19,290 nt of DNA, from the NCBI GenBank assembly GCA_002452615.1, contig DKES01000017.1, positions 1-19,290 on the forward strand, read 5' to 3'. The notes beneath the pieces were generated by a model. It searched no databases. It was not told where the DNA came from and worked only from the letters and a program-made list of their open reading frames with translations. Position numbers and translations under genes: made by a program. Within the stretch, counting starts at the first letter, position 1, and each line of letters starts with the position of its first letter. This document shows positions 7,716 through 14,538 of the stretch, in pieces. The DNA comes from Patescibacteria group bacterium UBA6816 (lineage in GTDB: Bacteria; Patescibacteriota; Patescibacteriia; UBA2591; UBA6264).

Positions 7716-7742
7716 TAGGTAAAAAATTAATTTAAAAAATTA

Positions 7743-7818
7743 AGCCCTATTAGAAAAACAAAAGACATTTTTTTAAAAGTCCTGGGGACAAAAGAATTTC
7801 TTTTTTTCTAACAGGGCT
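7743..7818. repeat. Long inverted repeat with 16-bp arms, possible terminator
   Basis: Arms AGCCCTATTAGAAAAA (7743-7758) and TTTTTCTAACAGGGCT (7803-7818) pair along all 16 positions with one A-C mismatch (G-U on the minus strand). They enclose 44 bases that contain a smaller GTCC/GGAC hairpin. On the minus strand it lies six bases past the zinc-ribbon stop and is followed by TAATTTTTT, so it could end that transcript. The long loop and near-perfect arms also resemble a tiny MITE-like element. Confidence 0.6.
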
Positions 7819-7824
7819 AAAATT

Positions 7825-7980
7825 TTATTTGTTACCAAGAATGCGAAACATTTTTGTTCCACAAACCGGACAAATTCCTCTCATGGCGCGACGCTTAGTA
7901 TTACCTTTTCCTTTCATGGTAATTTCTTCAGCGTCTTTCATTTCTCTTTTTGCTTTACATTTAACACAATAGGCTTCCAT
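7825..7980 (-). CDS. Small zinc-ribbon protein, DUF5679-like
   Basis: A 51-residue gene that is easily missed because of its size. The protein begins MEAYCVKCKAKREMKDAEEI and ends CPVCGTKMFRILGNK. Two CxxC pairs, C5/C8 and C37/C40, form a four-cysteine zinc ribbon. The YCVKCKAKREM...CPVCGTKMFRI pattern is that of a widespread small family (DUF5679) of unknown function, found in candidate-phylum and some other bacteria. I name the family from memory of the motif. The middle is basic (KGKGNTKRRAMRG), which would suit nucleic-acid or ribosome binding, but that is a guess. Hairpins flank it on both sides, so it is probably transcribed alone. Confidence 0.88.
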   Translation of the reverse strand: MEAYCVKCKAKREMKDAEEITMKGKGNTKRRAMRGICPVCGTKMFRILGNK

Positions 7981-8021
7981 AAAAATAATATTAAACTGAT
8001 TAATTAATCTAATTTTAACTT

Positions 8022-8065
8022 AAAATTAAAATAAAAGCAAGAGTTTTTGCTTTAATTTTAATTTT
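8022..8065 (-). terminator. Intrinsic terminator of the MepM-like gene
   Basis: A 19-bp stem with one mismatch (arms 8022-8040 and 8047-8065) around a 6-base loop overlaps the last codons and the stop of the 8058-9338 gene. On the minus strand the GC-containing core AAAGCAA/TTGCTTT is followed by a T-rich tail. The symmetry means it could also act in the plus direction, though no plus-strand gene ends here. Confidence 0.65.
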
Positions 8066-9338
8066 CTTTTAATAGCTTTAAATAAATTTCTTTTTGCCAC
8101 TCAAAATTGCCCCGATAAGCTTCTTTAATTGGTTCAATTGGGTCAAAATTCTGAGTTAAAGGATTAACATGTTGGCCGTATTTTTTCATGGCGTAATCTA
8201 AATGACAACCAGTGGAAGTGCCAGTGGTGCCCACAAAACCAATAATTTGCCCTTGTCTGATATTAACTCCATATCTGATTCCTTGAGCAAAAGCAGATAA
8301 ATGGCTATACCTGGTTTCATAAACCCCGCCATGGCGAATTTCTACAGTATATCCGTAAACATTATTTTTCCAACCCGCAAAAATAACTGTTCCTGCGCCT
8401 GAAGACGCCACCGGAGTGCCACAAGCGGCCGCATAATCAATGGCTTGATGAGGGGTATAAACATTCCAAACTGGATGATAACGATGTAAACTATACCCAG
8501 AACTAATATAACGATAATTAATTGGCGCTTTTAAAAATTGCTTTCTTAAACATTTTCCCTCTAAATCATAATAATCTATTCTTCCTTCTGAATCATGATA
8601 ATACATTCCCCAAAAATCTTTTCCTTGATTTTGATAACGAGCTATTAAAATTTTACCGGGGTTTACTTCTTCTCCTTCTAAAGTTCTTTTTTCATATAAA
8701 ATTTCAAACTGGTCGCCTCCTCTTACTTCTAACCCAAAATCAATATCCCAAGCAAAAATATCTGCCACTTCCATAATGGTTTTATCCTTTAAACCTGTTT
8801 TTTGGGCGCTAAGATAAAAATTTTCTTCTACTTCTCCCCTGACTCGCACTAATTCAATTTGATAAGGAATGGCTAATTTTTCTGCTTTTAAAGAATTATC
8901 TGAAGATTGAGAAATAATTAAAAAATTATCTTTATCTATTTCATATTCTATTTTTTCCCATTGTCCGTTTTCTTTTAGAAAAAAAGACTTTATTTTATGC
9001 CCGGCTTTTATTTGGGCTAAATCATAAACATCTTTAGTGGCTATTAATATTTCTTGTAATTGTTGGCTATTTAACCCTAAAGCAGTGTTAAGCTTGGAAA
9101 AAACTTCTCCTGATTGGATTAAATGCTCTTTTATTTCCCAAGGAGACTCTTCTACCTCAATTATTGTTTGTTCTGATAATTCAGATACAGGTTGATTTGA
9201 TTTTTTAATTTGACCACCAATAATCAAAAAAATGAAAAGAATTATTACCCCTAACACAAAAAAAAGAGTCTTCTTTTCTATTTTTCTTCGGGTTTTTTTT
9301 ATTTTAAACCCTTTTTGATATAAATCTGATACCGGCAT
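8058..9338 (-). CDS. M23 peptidase, MepM/YebA-like, with HLD in place of HLH
   Basis: A 426-residue membrane-anchored cell wall endopeptidase homologue. It has a basic N-terminus, one transmembrane helix (24-42) and a LysM/OapA-like region (about 66-118, HLIQSGEVFSKLNTALGL). A middle domain (about 160-260) resembles that preceding the catalytic domain in MepM/Csd3 proteins. The M23 domain follows (about 275-395): H297 and D301 in HQAID, H346 in YSHLS, then H379-L-D381. The last motif is usually HxH, whose second His is a zinc ligand. Here it is Asp, which could still bind zinc, so activity is uncertain but not excluded. The gene has its own leader and terminator. It is divergent from the GT-C gene. 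Confidence 0.92.
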   Translation of the reverse strand: MPVSDLYQKGFKIKKTRRKIEKKTLFFVLGVIILFIFLIIGGQIKKSNQPVSELSEQTIIEVEESPWEIKEHLIQSGEVFSKLNTALGLNSQQLQEILIATKDVYDLAQIKAGHKIKSFFLKENGQWEKIEYEIDKDNFLIISQSSDNSLKAEKLAIPYQIELVRVRGEVEENFYLSAQKTGLKDKTIMEVADIFAWDIDFGLEVRGGDQFEILYEKRTLEGEEVNPGKILIARYQNQGKDFWGMYYHDSEGRIDYYDLEGKCLRKQFLKAPINYRYISSGYSLHRYHPVWNVYTPHQAIDYAAACGTPVASSGAGTVIFAGWKNNVYGYTVEIRHGGVYETRYSHLSAFAQGIRYGVNIRQGQIIGFVGTTGTSTGCHLDYAMKKYGQHVNPLTQNFDPIEPIKEAYRGNFEWQKEIYLKLLKEN

Positions 9339-9347
9339 ATATTTTTT

Positions 9348-9389
9348 AAAAGGCCAGACAAACTGGCTTTTATTTATATTATTATTATA
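9348..9389 (-). promoter_or_regulatory. Candidate promoter and leader hairpin of the MepM-like gene
   Basis: On the minus strand a perfect TATAAT (9384-9389) lies about 45 bases before the ATG; its -35 partner is weak. Downstream, 9348-9371 forms a hairpin (AAAAGCCAG / CTGGCCTTTT with one bulged base, 5-base loop) ending nine bases before the start codon, where a ribosome site would be. No clear Shine-Dalgarno is seen. The hairpin may tune translation. Confidence 0.35.
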
Positions 9390-9450
9390 ACAAAAATTAA
9401 AATTATTTAAAAGAATTAATCTTATTAAAAAAATCTTTTCTTTTTAAATA

Positions 9451-9457
9451 GAGGTGG
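9451..9457 (+). promoter_or_regulatory. Ribosome binding site of the GT-C gene
   Basis: GAGGTGG lies 12 bases before the ATG at 9470. It is one of the few clear Shine-Dalgarno-like sequences in this window and supports the chosen start. Confidence 0.6.
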
Positions 9458-9469
9458 TAAAATTAAATT

Positions 9470-11011
9470 ATGAGACCCAATAAAAAAACCTTGATTTTAA
9501 TTTTGCTTATTATCTTAGGGGGTTTAATTTCTTATAGTAATATTTTTTCCCATGAATTTCTGTGGGATGATGAATTTTTAATTCAGGAAAACCAGTTTAT
9601 TAAATCTTGGGAACATCTTCCTCAGATTTTTTCTTTACCTAGCGGGGCCGGAGCTAATCGTTTAGATAATTTTTATCGACCCTTACAATTATTGTTGTAT
9701 ACTTTTATTTATTCTTTAGTCGGACTCACTCCTTGGCTTTTTCTTTTAGCTAATGTTCTTTTGCATCTTGGTAATGGAGTTCTAATATTTATTTTAATAA
9801 AGAAAATCTTTAAAAAAGAAAATTTGGCTTTTTTAACTTCTCTTCTTTGGATTATTCACCCAATCCACACCGAAGTCATCACTTATATGAGTGGGACGGC
9901 TGACCCCTTATCAGTTTTTTTTGGCCTTAGTTCTTTTTGTTTTTATTTGAATTTTCGAGAAAAAAAACAATCTTATTTTTTAATTTTTTCCTTAATCTCT
10001 TTTATTTTAGCACTCTTGTCTAAAGAAACCATTATTATTCTCCCGGGATTATTTTTTCTCTATGAAATTATTTTTAGCCCGGACAGAAAAAAAATTCTTA
10101 ATTATGCTCCCTTAATTTGGTTTTTTATTATTGCCTTGGCTTATTTTTCTCTTCGATTAACTGTTTTAAATTTCGGTCATACTTTAAATCTTTATCAAAC
10201 TACTAACATTTATACTGAAAATTTATTTATTAGAATTTTTACTTTTCTGGCTTCTTTATTAAAATATTATTCTTTTTTATTTTTTCCTCTTAATTTACAC
10301 ATGGAAAGACAATTTCCTGTTTTCACTTCATTTGTTTCTCCTTTGGTTTTAATTTCTTTCTTTATTTTAATTATTTTAGGAATAATAGTTTATCAAGCTA
10401 AAAAAAGAAATAAATTATATCTTGTTTTTGGTATTCCCTGGTTTTTTATTGCTTTTTTACCCATGAGCGGAATTATTCCGGTAAATTCTTTTTTACTGGA
10501 ACATTGGCTTTATTTTACCTCTTTGGGGTTTTTTCTTTGTTTAGCCGGATTAATTAATGATTTGTTAAAAAAAATTTCCAAAAAATTCATTATTATTTTA
10601 ATTATTATTATTCCTCTTTTAATGGGTTTAACTTGGAAAAGAAATCAAGCTTGGACCAATGCTTTTACTTTTTATCATGATATTCTCCAATATCATTCTG
10701 GAACAGCTAGAATTCATAATAATTTAGGGATGGCTTATGTGGAAAATAATGATTTAAATCAAGCCGAAAAACATTATTTAAAAGCAATTGAATTAGGAGA
10801 CCAATACGCTCAAACTCATTATAATTTAGCCCGTTTATATTTAAAAAAAGACCAAACAGAAAAAGCCATTAATCATTTAGAAAAAAGTTTGGTCCTTAAT
10901 CCTCATTTCTTTTTTTCTTATCAGTTATTGGCTGATATTTATCAAAACAAAGGAGAAATAGAAAAAGCGCAAGAATATTTTAAAAAAGCTCAGGAAATTA
11001 AATATTATTAA
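9470..11011 (+). CDS. TMTC-like GT-C membrane glycosyltransferase with C-terminal TPRs
   Basis: A 513-residue multi-pass protein. GT-C enzymes move a sugar from a polyprenyl-phosphate donor onto a substrate on the outer face of the membrane. The family signature is clear: FLWDDE (31-36) with the paired acidic residues in the first outer loop, NFYRPL (67-72), HPIHTEVITYMSGTAD (130-145) and LLSKET (182-187). The remaining segments to about 400 are hydrophobic helices. Residues about 411-511 form three tetratricopeptide repeats, beginning RIHNNLGMAYVENNDLNQAE. This layout matches eukaryotic TMTC O-mannosyltransferases and their bacterial relatives. The donor and acceptor here are unknown. The gene ends 14 bases inside the convergent GT2 gene, which may make the donor. 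Confidence 0.88.
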   Translation: MRPNKKTLILILLIILGGLISYSNIFSHEFLWDDEFLIQENQFIKSWEHLPQIFSLPSGAGANRLDNFYRPLQLLLYTFIYSLVGLTPWLFLLANVLLHLGNGVLIFILIKKIFKKENLAFLTSLLWIIHPIHTEVITYMSGTADPLSVFFGLSSFCFYLNFREKKQSYFLIFSLISFILALLSKETIIILPGLFFLYEIIFSPDRKKILNYAPLIWFFIIALAYFSLRLTVLNFGHTLNLYQTTNIYTENLFIRIFTFLASLLKYYSFLFFPLNLHMERQFPVFTSFVSPLVLISFFILIILGIIVYQAKKRNKLYLVFGIPWFFIAFLPMSGIIPVNSFLLEHWLYFTSLGFFLCLAGLINDLLKKISKKFIIILIIIIPLLMGLTWKRNQAWTNAFTFYHDILQYHSGTARIHNNLGMAYVENNDLNQAEKHYLKAIELGDQYAQTHYNLARLYLKKDQTEKAINHLEKSLVLNPHFFFSYQLLADIYQNKGEIEKAQEYFKKAQEIKYY

Positions 11012-11714
11012 TCTTGTTTTTTATTTTTTTAGGGGCAATAAATTTATATTTTAAAAGCGTAATTAAAGCTTTGATTCCGTCCTGATAATTTATTTTTTTT
11101 CCTTGTTTGCGAGGAAAATATTTAATCGGGACTTCTTTTATTTTAAAACCTTGTTTTAAAATTTTCGCGGTAATCTCTGGTTCCCAGGCAAAATCATTAT
11201 TTTCAATATCAAATGACTTAATTATTTCTGTTTTAAAACATTTATAACAAGTGGGTTCATCAGTTAAATGAGAACCATAAAGTAAATTACAAAACCAAGT
11301 AACAGTTTTTCCTCCGATAAAAAATAGCCACCCACTGCGGGTTCTATTTTTTTTATCTAATTCCCGACTACCATAAACCACTTTTGCTTCTCCTTTTAAA
11401 ATAGGCTCAAGACATTTTTTAATATCCTCTGGGTCATATTCCAAATCAGCATCTTGAACAATAATTATTTCCCCTTGAGCTTGTTTTAAACCAGTTTTAA
11501 AAGCTCCCCCTTTACCTAAATTTTTTTGATGAAGAATAAATTTAATTCCTTTTTGTTCTTTTAAAATCAACCCGGTTTTATCAGTACTGGCATCATCAAC
11601 CACAATAATTTCTTTTTCTATTTCAGGAATCAATAAATTTTTAACTTTTGCCAAAATTTCTTTAATTGTTTTTTCTTCATTATAAGCCGGGATAATAATG
11701 GATAATTTTTTCAT
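10998..11714 (-). CDS. GT2 glycosyltransferase, polyprenyl-phosphate mannose synthase (DPM1)-like
   Basis: A 238-residue cytoplasmic or peripheral enzyme. It probably transfers a hexose from a nucleotide sugar to undecaprenyl phosphate. The GT-A fold signature is complete: IIIPAYNEEKTI (6-17), VVDDASTDKT (38-47), NLGKGGAFKTG (65-75), the metal-binding QDADLEYDP (87-95) and the later YGSHLTDEPTCYKCFK typical of DPM1-like enzymes. The C-terminus lacks membrane helices, so this is the short DPM1 type rather than the GtrB/DPMS type with anchors. It starts two bases after the truB stop. Its 3' end overlaps the convergent GT-C gene by 14 bases. Mannose specificity is an inference from family resemblance. 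Confidence 0.9.
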   Translation of the reverse strand: MKKLSIIIPAYNEEKTIKEILAKVKNLLIPEIEKEIIVVDDASTDKTGLILKEQKGIKFILHQKNLGKGGAFKTGLKQAQGEIIIVQDADLEYDPEDIKKCLEPILKGEAKVVYGSRELDKKNRTRSGWLFFIGGKTVTWFCNLLYGSHLTDEPTCYKCFKTEIIKSFDIENNDFAWEPEITAKILKQGFKIKEVPIKYFPRKQGKKINYQDGIKALITLLKYKFIAPKKIKNKINNI

Positions 11715-11716
11715 TT

Positions 11717-12355
11717 TTATATTTTAAAACAAGATTCTTTTTTAAAATCCCCTACCCTAGTTCTTTCCAAAGAAGATAAATAACCTTTGGTTTTTAATTT
11801 AATTCCTAAATCCCGAGCCAAAGCGCGCACATAAAATCCGGGACCAGTTATTAATCTTAATTTTAAACAAGGCCAATGATAAGCTTTGATTTCTAATTGC
11901 TTTAATTCCACTAACCTGGGCTTTAAAACCACGGTTTGGCCTTGACGGGCCAATTTATAGGCTGGTTGACCTTGATGTTTAATAGCGCTATAAAGAGGCG
12001 GTTTTTGCTCTATTTTCCCTAAAAATTGGTTTAAACATTGTTTAATTTCTTTTAAATCAGGTTTTAAAACATTAGGTTGCTTTTTTATTTCTCCTTCTGC
12101 ATCATCAGTAGAACTACTAGCCCCTAATTTTATTTCTGCTAAATATTCTTTATCTTTATTTGTGATTTTACTTAAATTATGACAAGCTTTTGTTCCTAAT
12201 CCAACCACTAAAACACCAGTAGCTAAAGGGTCTAAAGTTCCAGCGTGGCCAATTTTTTTTATCTCGGTTATTTTTCTTAATCTTCTAATAACATCAAAAG
12301 AAGAAATTCCTTGAGGTTTAAAAACTCCAATAATTCCTTCTTTTAATTCTTTCAT
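11717..12355 (-). CDS. truB: tRNA pseudouridine-55 synthase TruB, short form
   Basis: Isomerises U55 in the T-loop of tRNAs. The 212-residue protein starts with GIIGVFKPQGISSFDVI and has the catalytic motif GHAGTLDPLATGVL (36-49), with D42 as nucleophile. Further family blocks are YLAEIKLG (near 70), KPPLYSAIKHQGQPAYKLAR (near 118-137) and GFYVRALARDLG. It ends soon after the catalytic domain (YLSSLERTRVGDF) and lacks the C-terminal PUA domain of longer TruB proteins, so it is a minimal form rather than a truncation. It follows the PilM fusion gene by ten bases and precedes the GT2 gene by two. Confidence 0.96.
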   Translation of the reverse strand: MKELKEGIIGVFKPQGISSFDVIRRLRKITEIKKIGHAGTLDPLATGVLVVGLGTKACHNLSKITNKDKEYLAEIKLGASSSTDDAEGEIKKQPNVLKPDLKEIKQCLNQFLGKIEQKPPLYSAIKHQGQPAYKLARQGQTVVLKPRLVELKQLEIKAYHWPCLKLRLITGPGFYVRALARDLGIKLKTKGYLSSLERTRVGDFKKESCFKI

Positions 12356-12365
12356 GATTAATTTA

Positions 12366-13880
12366 TTACTCAGGTAATATTATTTTTTTTGCATAATCAC
12401 CAGCCACCCATCCTGTTTGTTCTGATTCTAATTCTATTTCATACCATTGGTCTTGAGCCTGTAAAAAATTATAGGTCTCTCCTCCTCTTATTTTACTAAT
12501 AATATCATAATCAGTTCCTGGTCCTTGGCGCACATTTAAAACAGCCACTTCTTCTAAAACCTGAATTTGAATATTTTCTTTAACTGGTTCTGGTTCAGGC
12601 TCGGGTTCTGGTTCAGGTTCTGGTTCAGGCTCGGGTTCTTCCGCCAAAGGCGGACCAGCTTCAGGCTGGGGCTGAGGTTCAGGTTCTGTTAGGGGTGGTG
12701 TTTCTGTTTCTGTTTCCGGAATAATTTCTTCTAAATAAGGTTTTTCCGGAGAATAATTAAAGATGACCCAAATTAAAAAACTCAAAGATAATAAGAAAAA
12801 AATATAAGCCAAAATTTGCCAACTTAATCCTGATTTCTTTTTCTTAAATTTTCTTTTTAATTTAGCTGATAAAATATTTATTTCCTTAATTGATTTTTTT
12901 TCTTTTCCCCTTAAGGCTAATCCAATTACAGTTGGTCCAGGAATATCATCCCCTTTTATTTTTTTTCCTATTGTTGATTGACCCAAAACTACTTCTTTTT
13001 TTAATTTTGAAGAAAAATAAGATAATAAACCTGGCATTTGAGCTGACCCACCCGTTAAAATAACTTTTTCAATAAAAGGCTGACTATAATGAATAATCTG
13101 TTTTAATTCTTCTATTATTTTTTCTAATTGTTCTGCTAAAAAAACATTAATTTTTCCTTTTTCATTAAGTCCTTCTTCTTTTTTTAATTTTTCCGCTTGG
13201 GCCAAAGAAATATTTAATTTTTCCGCGATAACTTCAGTAAAATGATTTCCCCCTAAAGGAAAAGAGGAAAACCAACATAATTTTTTATGTTGGTTAAAAA
13301 TAATAAAATTAGTTGTTCTGGCCCCCAAGTCAACAACAATAACACTATTTTGCGGATTAAATTCTCTTAACAAGGTCCGACCCAAAGACAAAGATTCTAT
13401 TTCTAAGACGCTTGGCCTTAATCCAACCGCTTTTAAAACATTTAAATATTCATCCACTATTTTTTTAAAAACAGCGACGTAAAAAACAGGTTTAGTTTGT
13501 TCTTTAAAAAACCCGGGGATAAGTTGATAATCCCAATAAATTTTTTCTGGATTTAAAGAAATTATTTTTCTTGCTTCAAAGTTAATTTCTTTTTTTATTT
13601 TTTTTTCTTTAAAATTACTAGGAATATTAAAAATATGAAGAAAAAATTTTGATTCGGGTAAACATAAAACTACTCTCTTATTTTTAACTTGAGTTAAAGC
13701 TTTTTTTAGTTTTTCCCTTAATTTTTTCTTTTCCAGAATCAAACCGTTTTTTACTATTCCGGGCTCTAATTCTACTCGAGAAAAAAATTTTATTTTTTCA
13801 TTTGAATTTAATTGTAATAACTCAATTGCTTCGTCAGAAATATTTAAACCCAAACTTGTTTTTTTAAAAAATTTTAACAT
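12366..13880 (-). CDS. PilM-like protein fused to a PilN-like anchor and an SH3 domain
   Basis: A 504-residue fusion. Residues 1 to about 340 are a PilM-type actin-like ATPase: start GLNISDEAIELLQL, nucleotide-site strand VIVVDLGARTTNFIIF (near 180-195) and KVILTGGSAQMPGLLSYF (near 278-295). After it comes EINILSAKLKRKFKKKK, which resembles the cytoplasmic INLLP motif of PilN that docks onto PilM. One transmembrane helix follows (354-376). Outside the membrane is a Pro/Glu linker with nine EP repeats (415-432), then a bacterial SH3 domain (about 440-500, LNVRQGPGTDYDIISKI to WVAGDYAK). PilM is normally a separate cytoplasmic protein. Here the actin-like domain appears tied to a domain that may bind peptidoglycan. 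The response regulator gene ends ten bases upstream. A palindrome (12640-12654) lies in the linker. Confidence 0.88.
   Translation of the reverse strand: MLKFFKKTSLGLNISDEAIELLQLNSNEKIKFFSRVELEPGIVKNGLILEKKKLREKLKKALTQVKNKRVVLCLPESKFFLHIFNIPSNFKEKKIKKEINFEARKIISLNPEKIYWDYQLIPGFFKEQTKPVFYVAVFKKIVDEYLNVLKAVGLRPSVLEIESLSLGRTLLREFNPQNSVIVVDLGARTTNFIIFNQHKKLCWFSSFPLGGNHFTEVIAEKLNISLAQAEKLKKEEGLNEKGKINVFLAEQLEKIIEELKQIIHYSQPFIEKVILTGGSAQMPGLLSYFSSKLKKEVVLGQSTIGKKIKGDDIPGPTVIGLALRGKEKKSIKEINILSAKLKRKFKKKKSGLSWQILAYIFFLLSLSFLIWVIFNYSPEKPYLEEIIPETETETPPLTEPEPQPQPEAGPPLAEEPEPEPEPEPEPEPEPEPVKENIQIQVLEEVAVLNVRQGPGTDYDIISKIRGGETYNFLQAQDQWYEIELESEQTGWVAGDYAKKIILPE
12640..12654. repeat. GC-rich palindrome inside the PilM-fusion linker
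   Basis: TCCGCC-AAA-GGCGGA, a perfect 6-bp stem with a 3-base loop, encodes part of GPPLAE in frame just before the EP repeats. The same TCCGCC/GGCGGA arms occur twice more at 14319-14334 and 14432-14447. That suggests a small mobile palindrome that settled in a permissive linker. Confidence 0.7.
13270..13295. repeat. Perfect intragenic hairpin in the PilM-fusion gene
   Basis: Arms AACCAACATAA and TTATGTTGGTT form an 11-bp perfect stem with a 4-base loop inside the actin-like domain coding region. On the coding strand the stem is followed by TTTTCCTCTTT, so it resembles a weak internal terminator. The encoded residues (NQHKKLCW) look ordinary for the family. Confidence 0.5.
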
Positions 13881-13889
13881 GCCGTTTAA

Positions 13890-14270
13890 TTATTGGTTTA
13901 ATTTTTCTTTTACCTTTTCCACCAAAGTACTTAATTGCCAATCACTTTTAACTAAAAAATCATAGACTCCGTTTTCTACTGCCTGAGAAACATATTCCGC
14001 ATCATTAAGATTAGTTAAGATTAAAATAGGAACATCTTTACCCCAAGCATCACTTCTTAATTGTTTGAGCATACTCAAACCATCTATTTTAGGCATAATA
14101 ATGTCTAATAAAATAATATCGGGGTGATTTTTTATGGCTAAATCTAATCCCTCTTCTCCGTCTTTGGCTTCAATAACAGAAAATCCTTCCCGATTAAATT
14201 TATCAACCAAGGCTTGACGCAAAGCCTCTTCGTCTTCAATAATAAGTATTTTTTTAGGATGATTATTCAT
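13890..14270 (-). CDS. Single-domain response regulator (CheY-like receiver)
   Basis: A 126-residue receiver with no output domain. The acidic pocket is E12/D13 in ILIIEDEEA, the phosphoacceptor is D56 in DIILLDIIMPKIDG, and the switch residues are T87 (LILTN) and K108 (FLVKS). Without a DNA-binding or enzymatic domain it must act by protein contact, as CheY does. The histidine kinase lies upstream on the same strand and is the obvious phosphodonor. The PilM fusion lies ten bases downstream and is a possible target. Its upstream region is a tandem array that repeats the first 13 codons twice more. The start ATG at 14270 is supported by the full receiver fold beginning there. Confidence 0.95.
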   Translation of the reverse strand: MNNHPKKILIIEDEEALRQALVDKFNREGFSVIEAKDGEEGLDLAIKNHPDIILLDIIMPKIDGLSMLKQLRSDAWGKDVPILILTNLNDAEYVSQAVENGVYDFLVKSDWQLSTLVEKVKEKLNQ

Positions 14271-14309
14271 AAATGTAAAATAAGATTAAATTATTAATTT
14301 TTTATCTCG

Positions 14310-14344
14310 CCCCGTAGCTCCGCCATCAGGCGGATGGTATGGGG
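14310..14344. repeat. GC-rich imperfect palindrome, copy 1
   Basis: CCCC, TA, C and TCCGCC pair with GGCGGA, G, TA and GGGG around an ATCA loop, about 35 bases in all. It lies in the response regulator leader, 40 bases before the ATG, and may also act as a weak terminator or leader structure. Confidence 0.75.
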
Positions 14345-14422
14345 TCTTCAACAATGAGTATTTTTTTAGGATGATTATTCATAAATGTAAAATAAGATTA
14401 AATTATTAATTTTTTTATCTCG

Positions 14423-14457
14423 CCCCGTAGCTCCGCCATCAGGCGGATGGTATGGGG
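14423..14457. repeat. GC-rich imperfect palindrome, copy 2
   Basis: An identical second copy of the 35-base palindrome at 14310-14344, carried by the tandem duplication. It separates the two truncated copies of the response regulator start. Confidence 0.75.
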
Positions 14458-14538
14458 TCTTCAATAATAAGTATTTTTTTAGGATGATTATTCATAAATG
14501 TAAAATAAGATTAAATTATTAAATTAATTATTTTTTAA

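Larger units (their letters stand above)
14232..14521 (-). repeat. Tandem triplication of the response-regulator leader and first codons
   Basis: A unit of 112-113 bases occurs twice in full (14232-14343, 14344-14456) and once in part (14457-14521). The first copy contains the true start of the response regulator. Each further copy repeats the AT-rich leader, the ATG and 13 codons, nearly unchanged, then switches at GAAGAC into a GC-rich hairpin. Two short frames result, MNNHPKKILIIEDPIPSA and the same with V for the second I of LII, both ending at a TGA inside the hairpin. The copies differ by few substitutions and one T, so the duplication looks recent. Confidence 0.93.

Noticed and set aside
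7676..7740. M-box magnesium riboswitch before mgtE
   Set aside because: The leader between the long inverted repeat and the ATG is too short, and the conserved M-box segments are not seen.
8522..8776. Plus-strand Leu/Phe-rich frame inside the MepM-like gene
   Set aside because: Antisense shadow. Its composition is what the complement of Lys/Glu-rich coding DNA gives.
13481..13500. Further copy of the ACGNCGC word in the PilM fusion
   Set aside because: It encodes ordinary family residues (FYVAVF) and matches the ftsQ/polX word only loosely, so it is probably chance.
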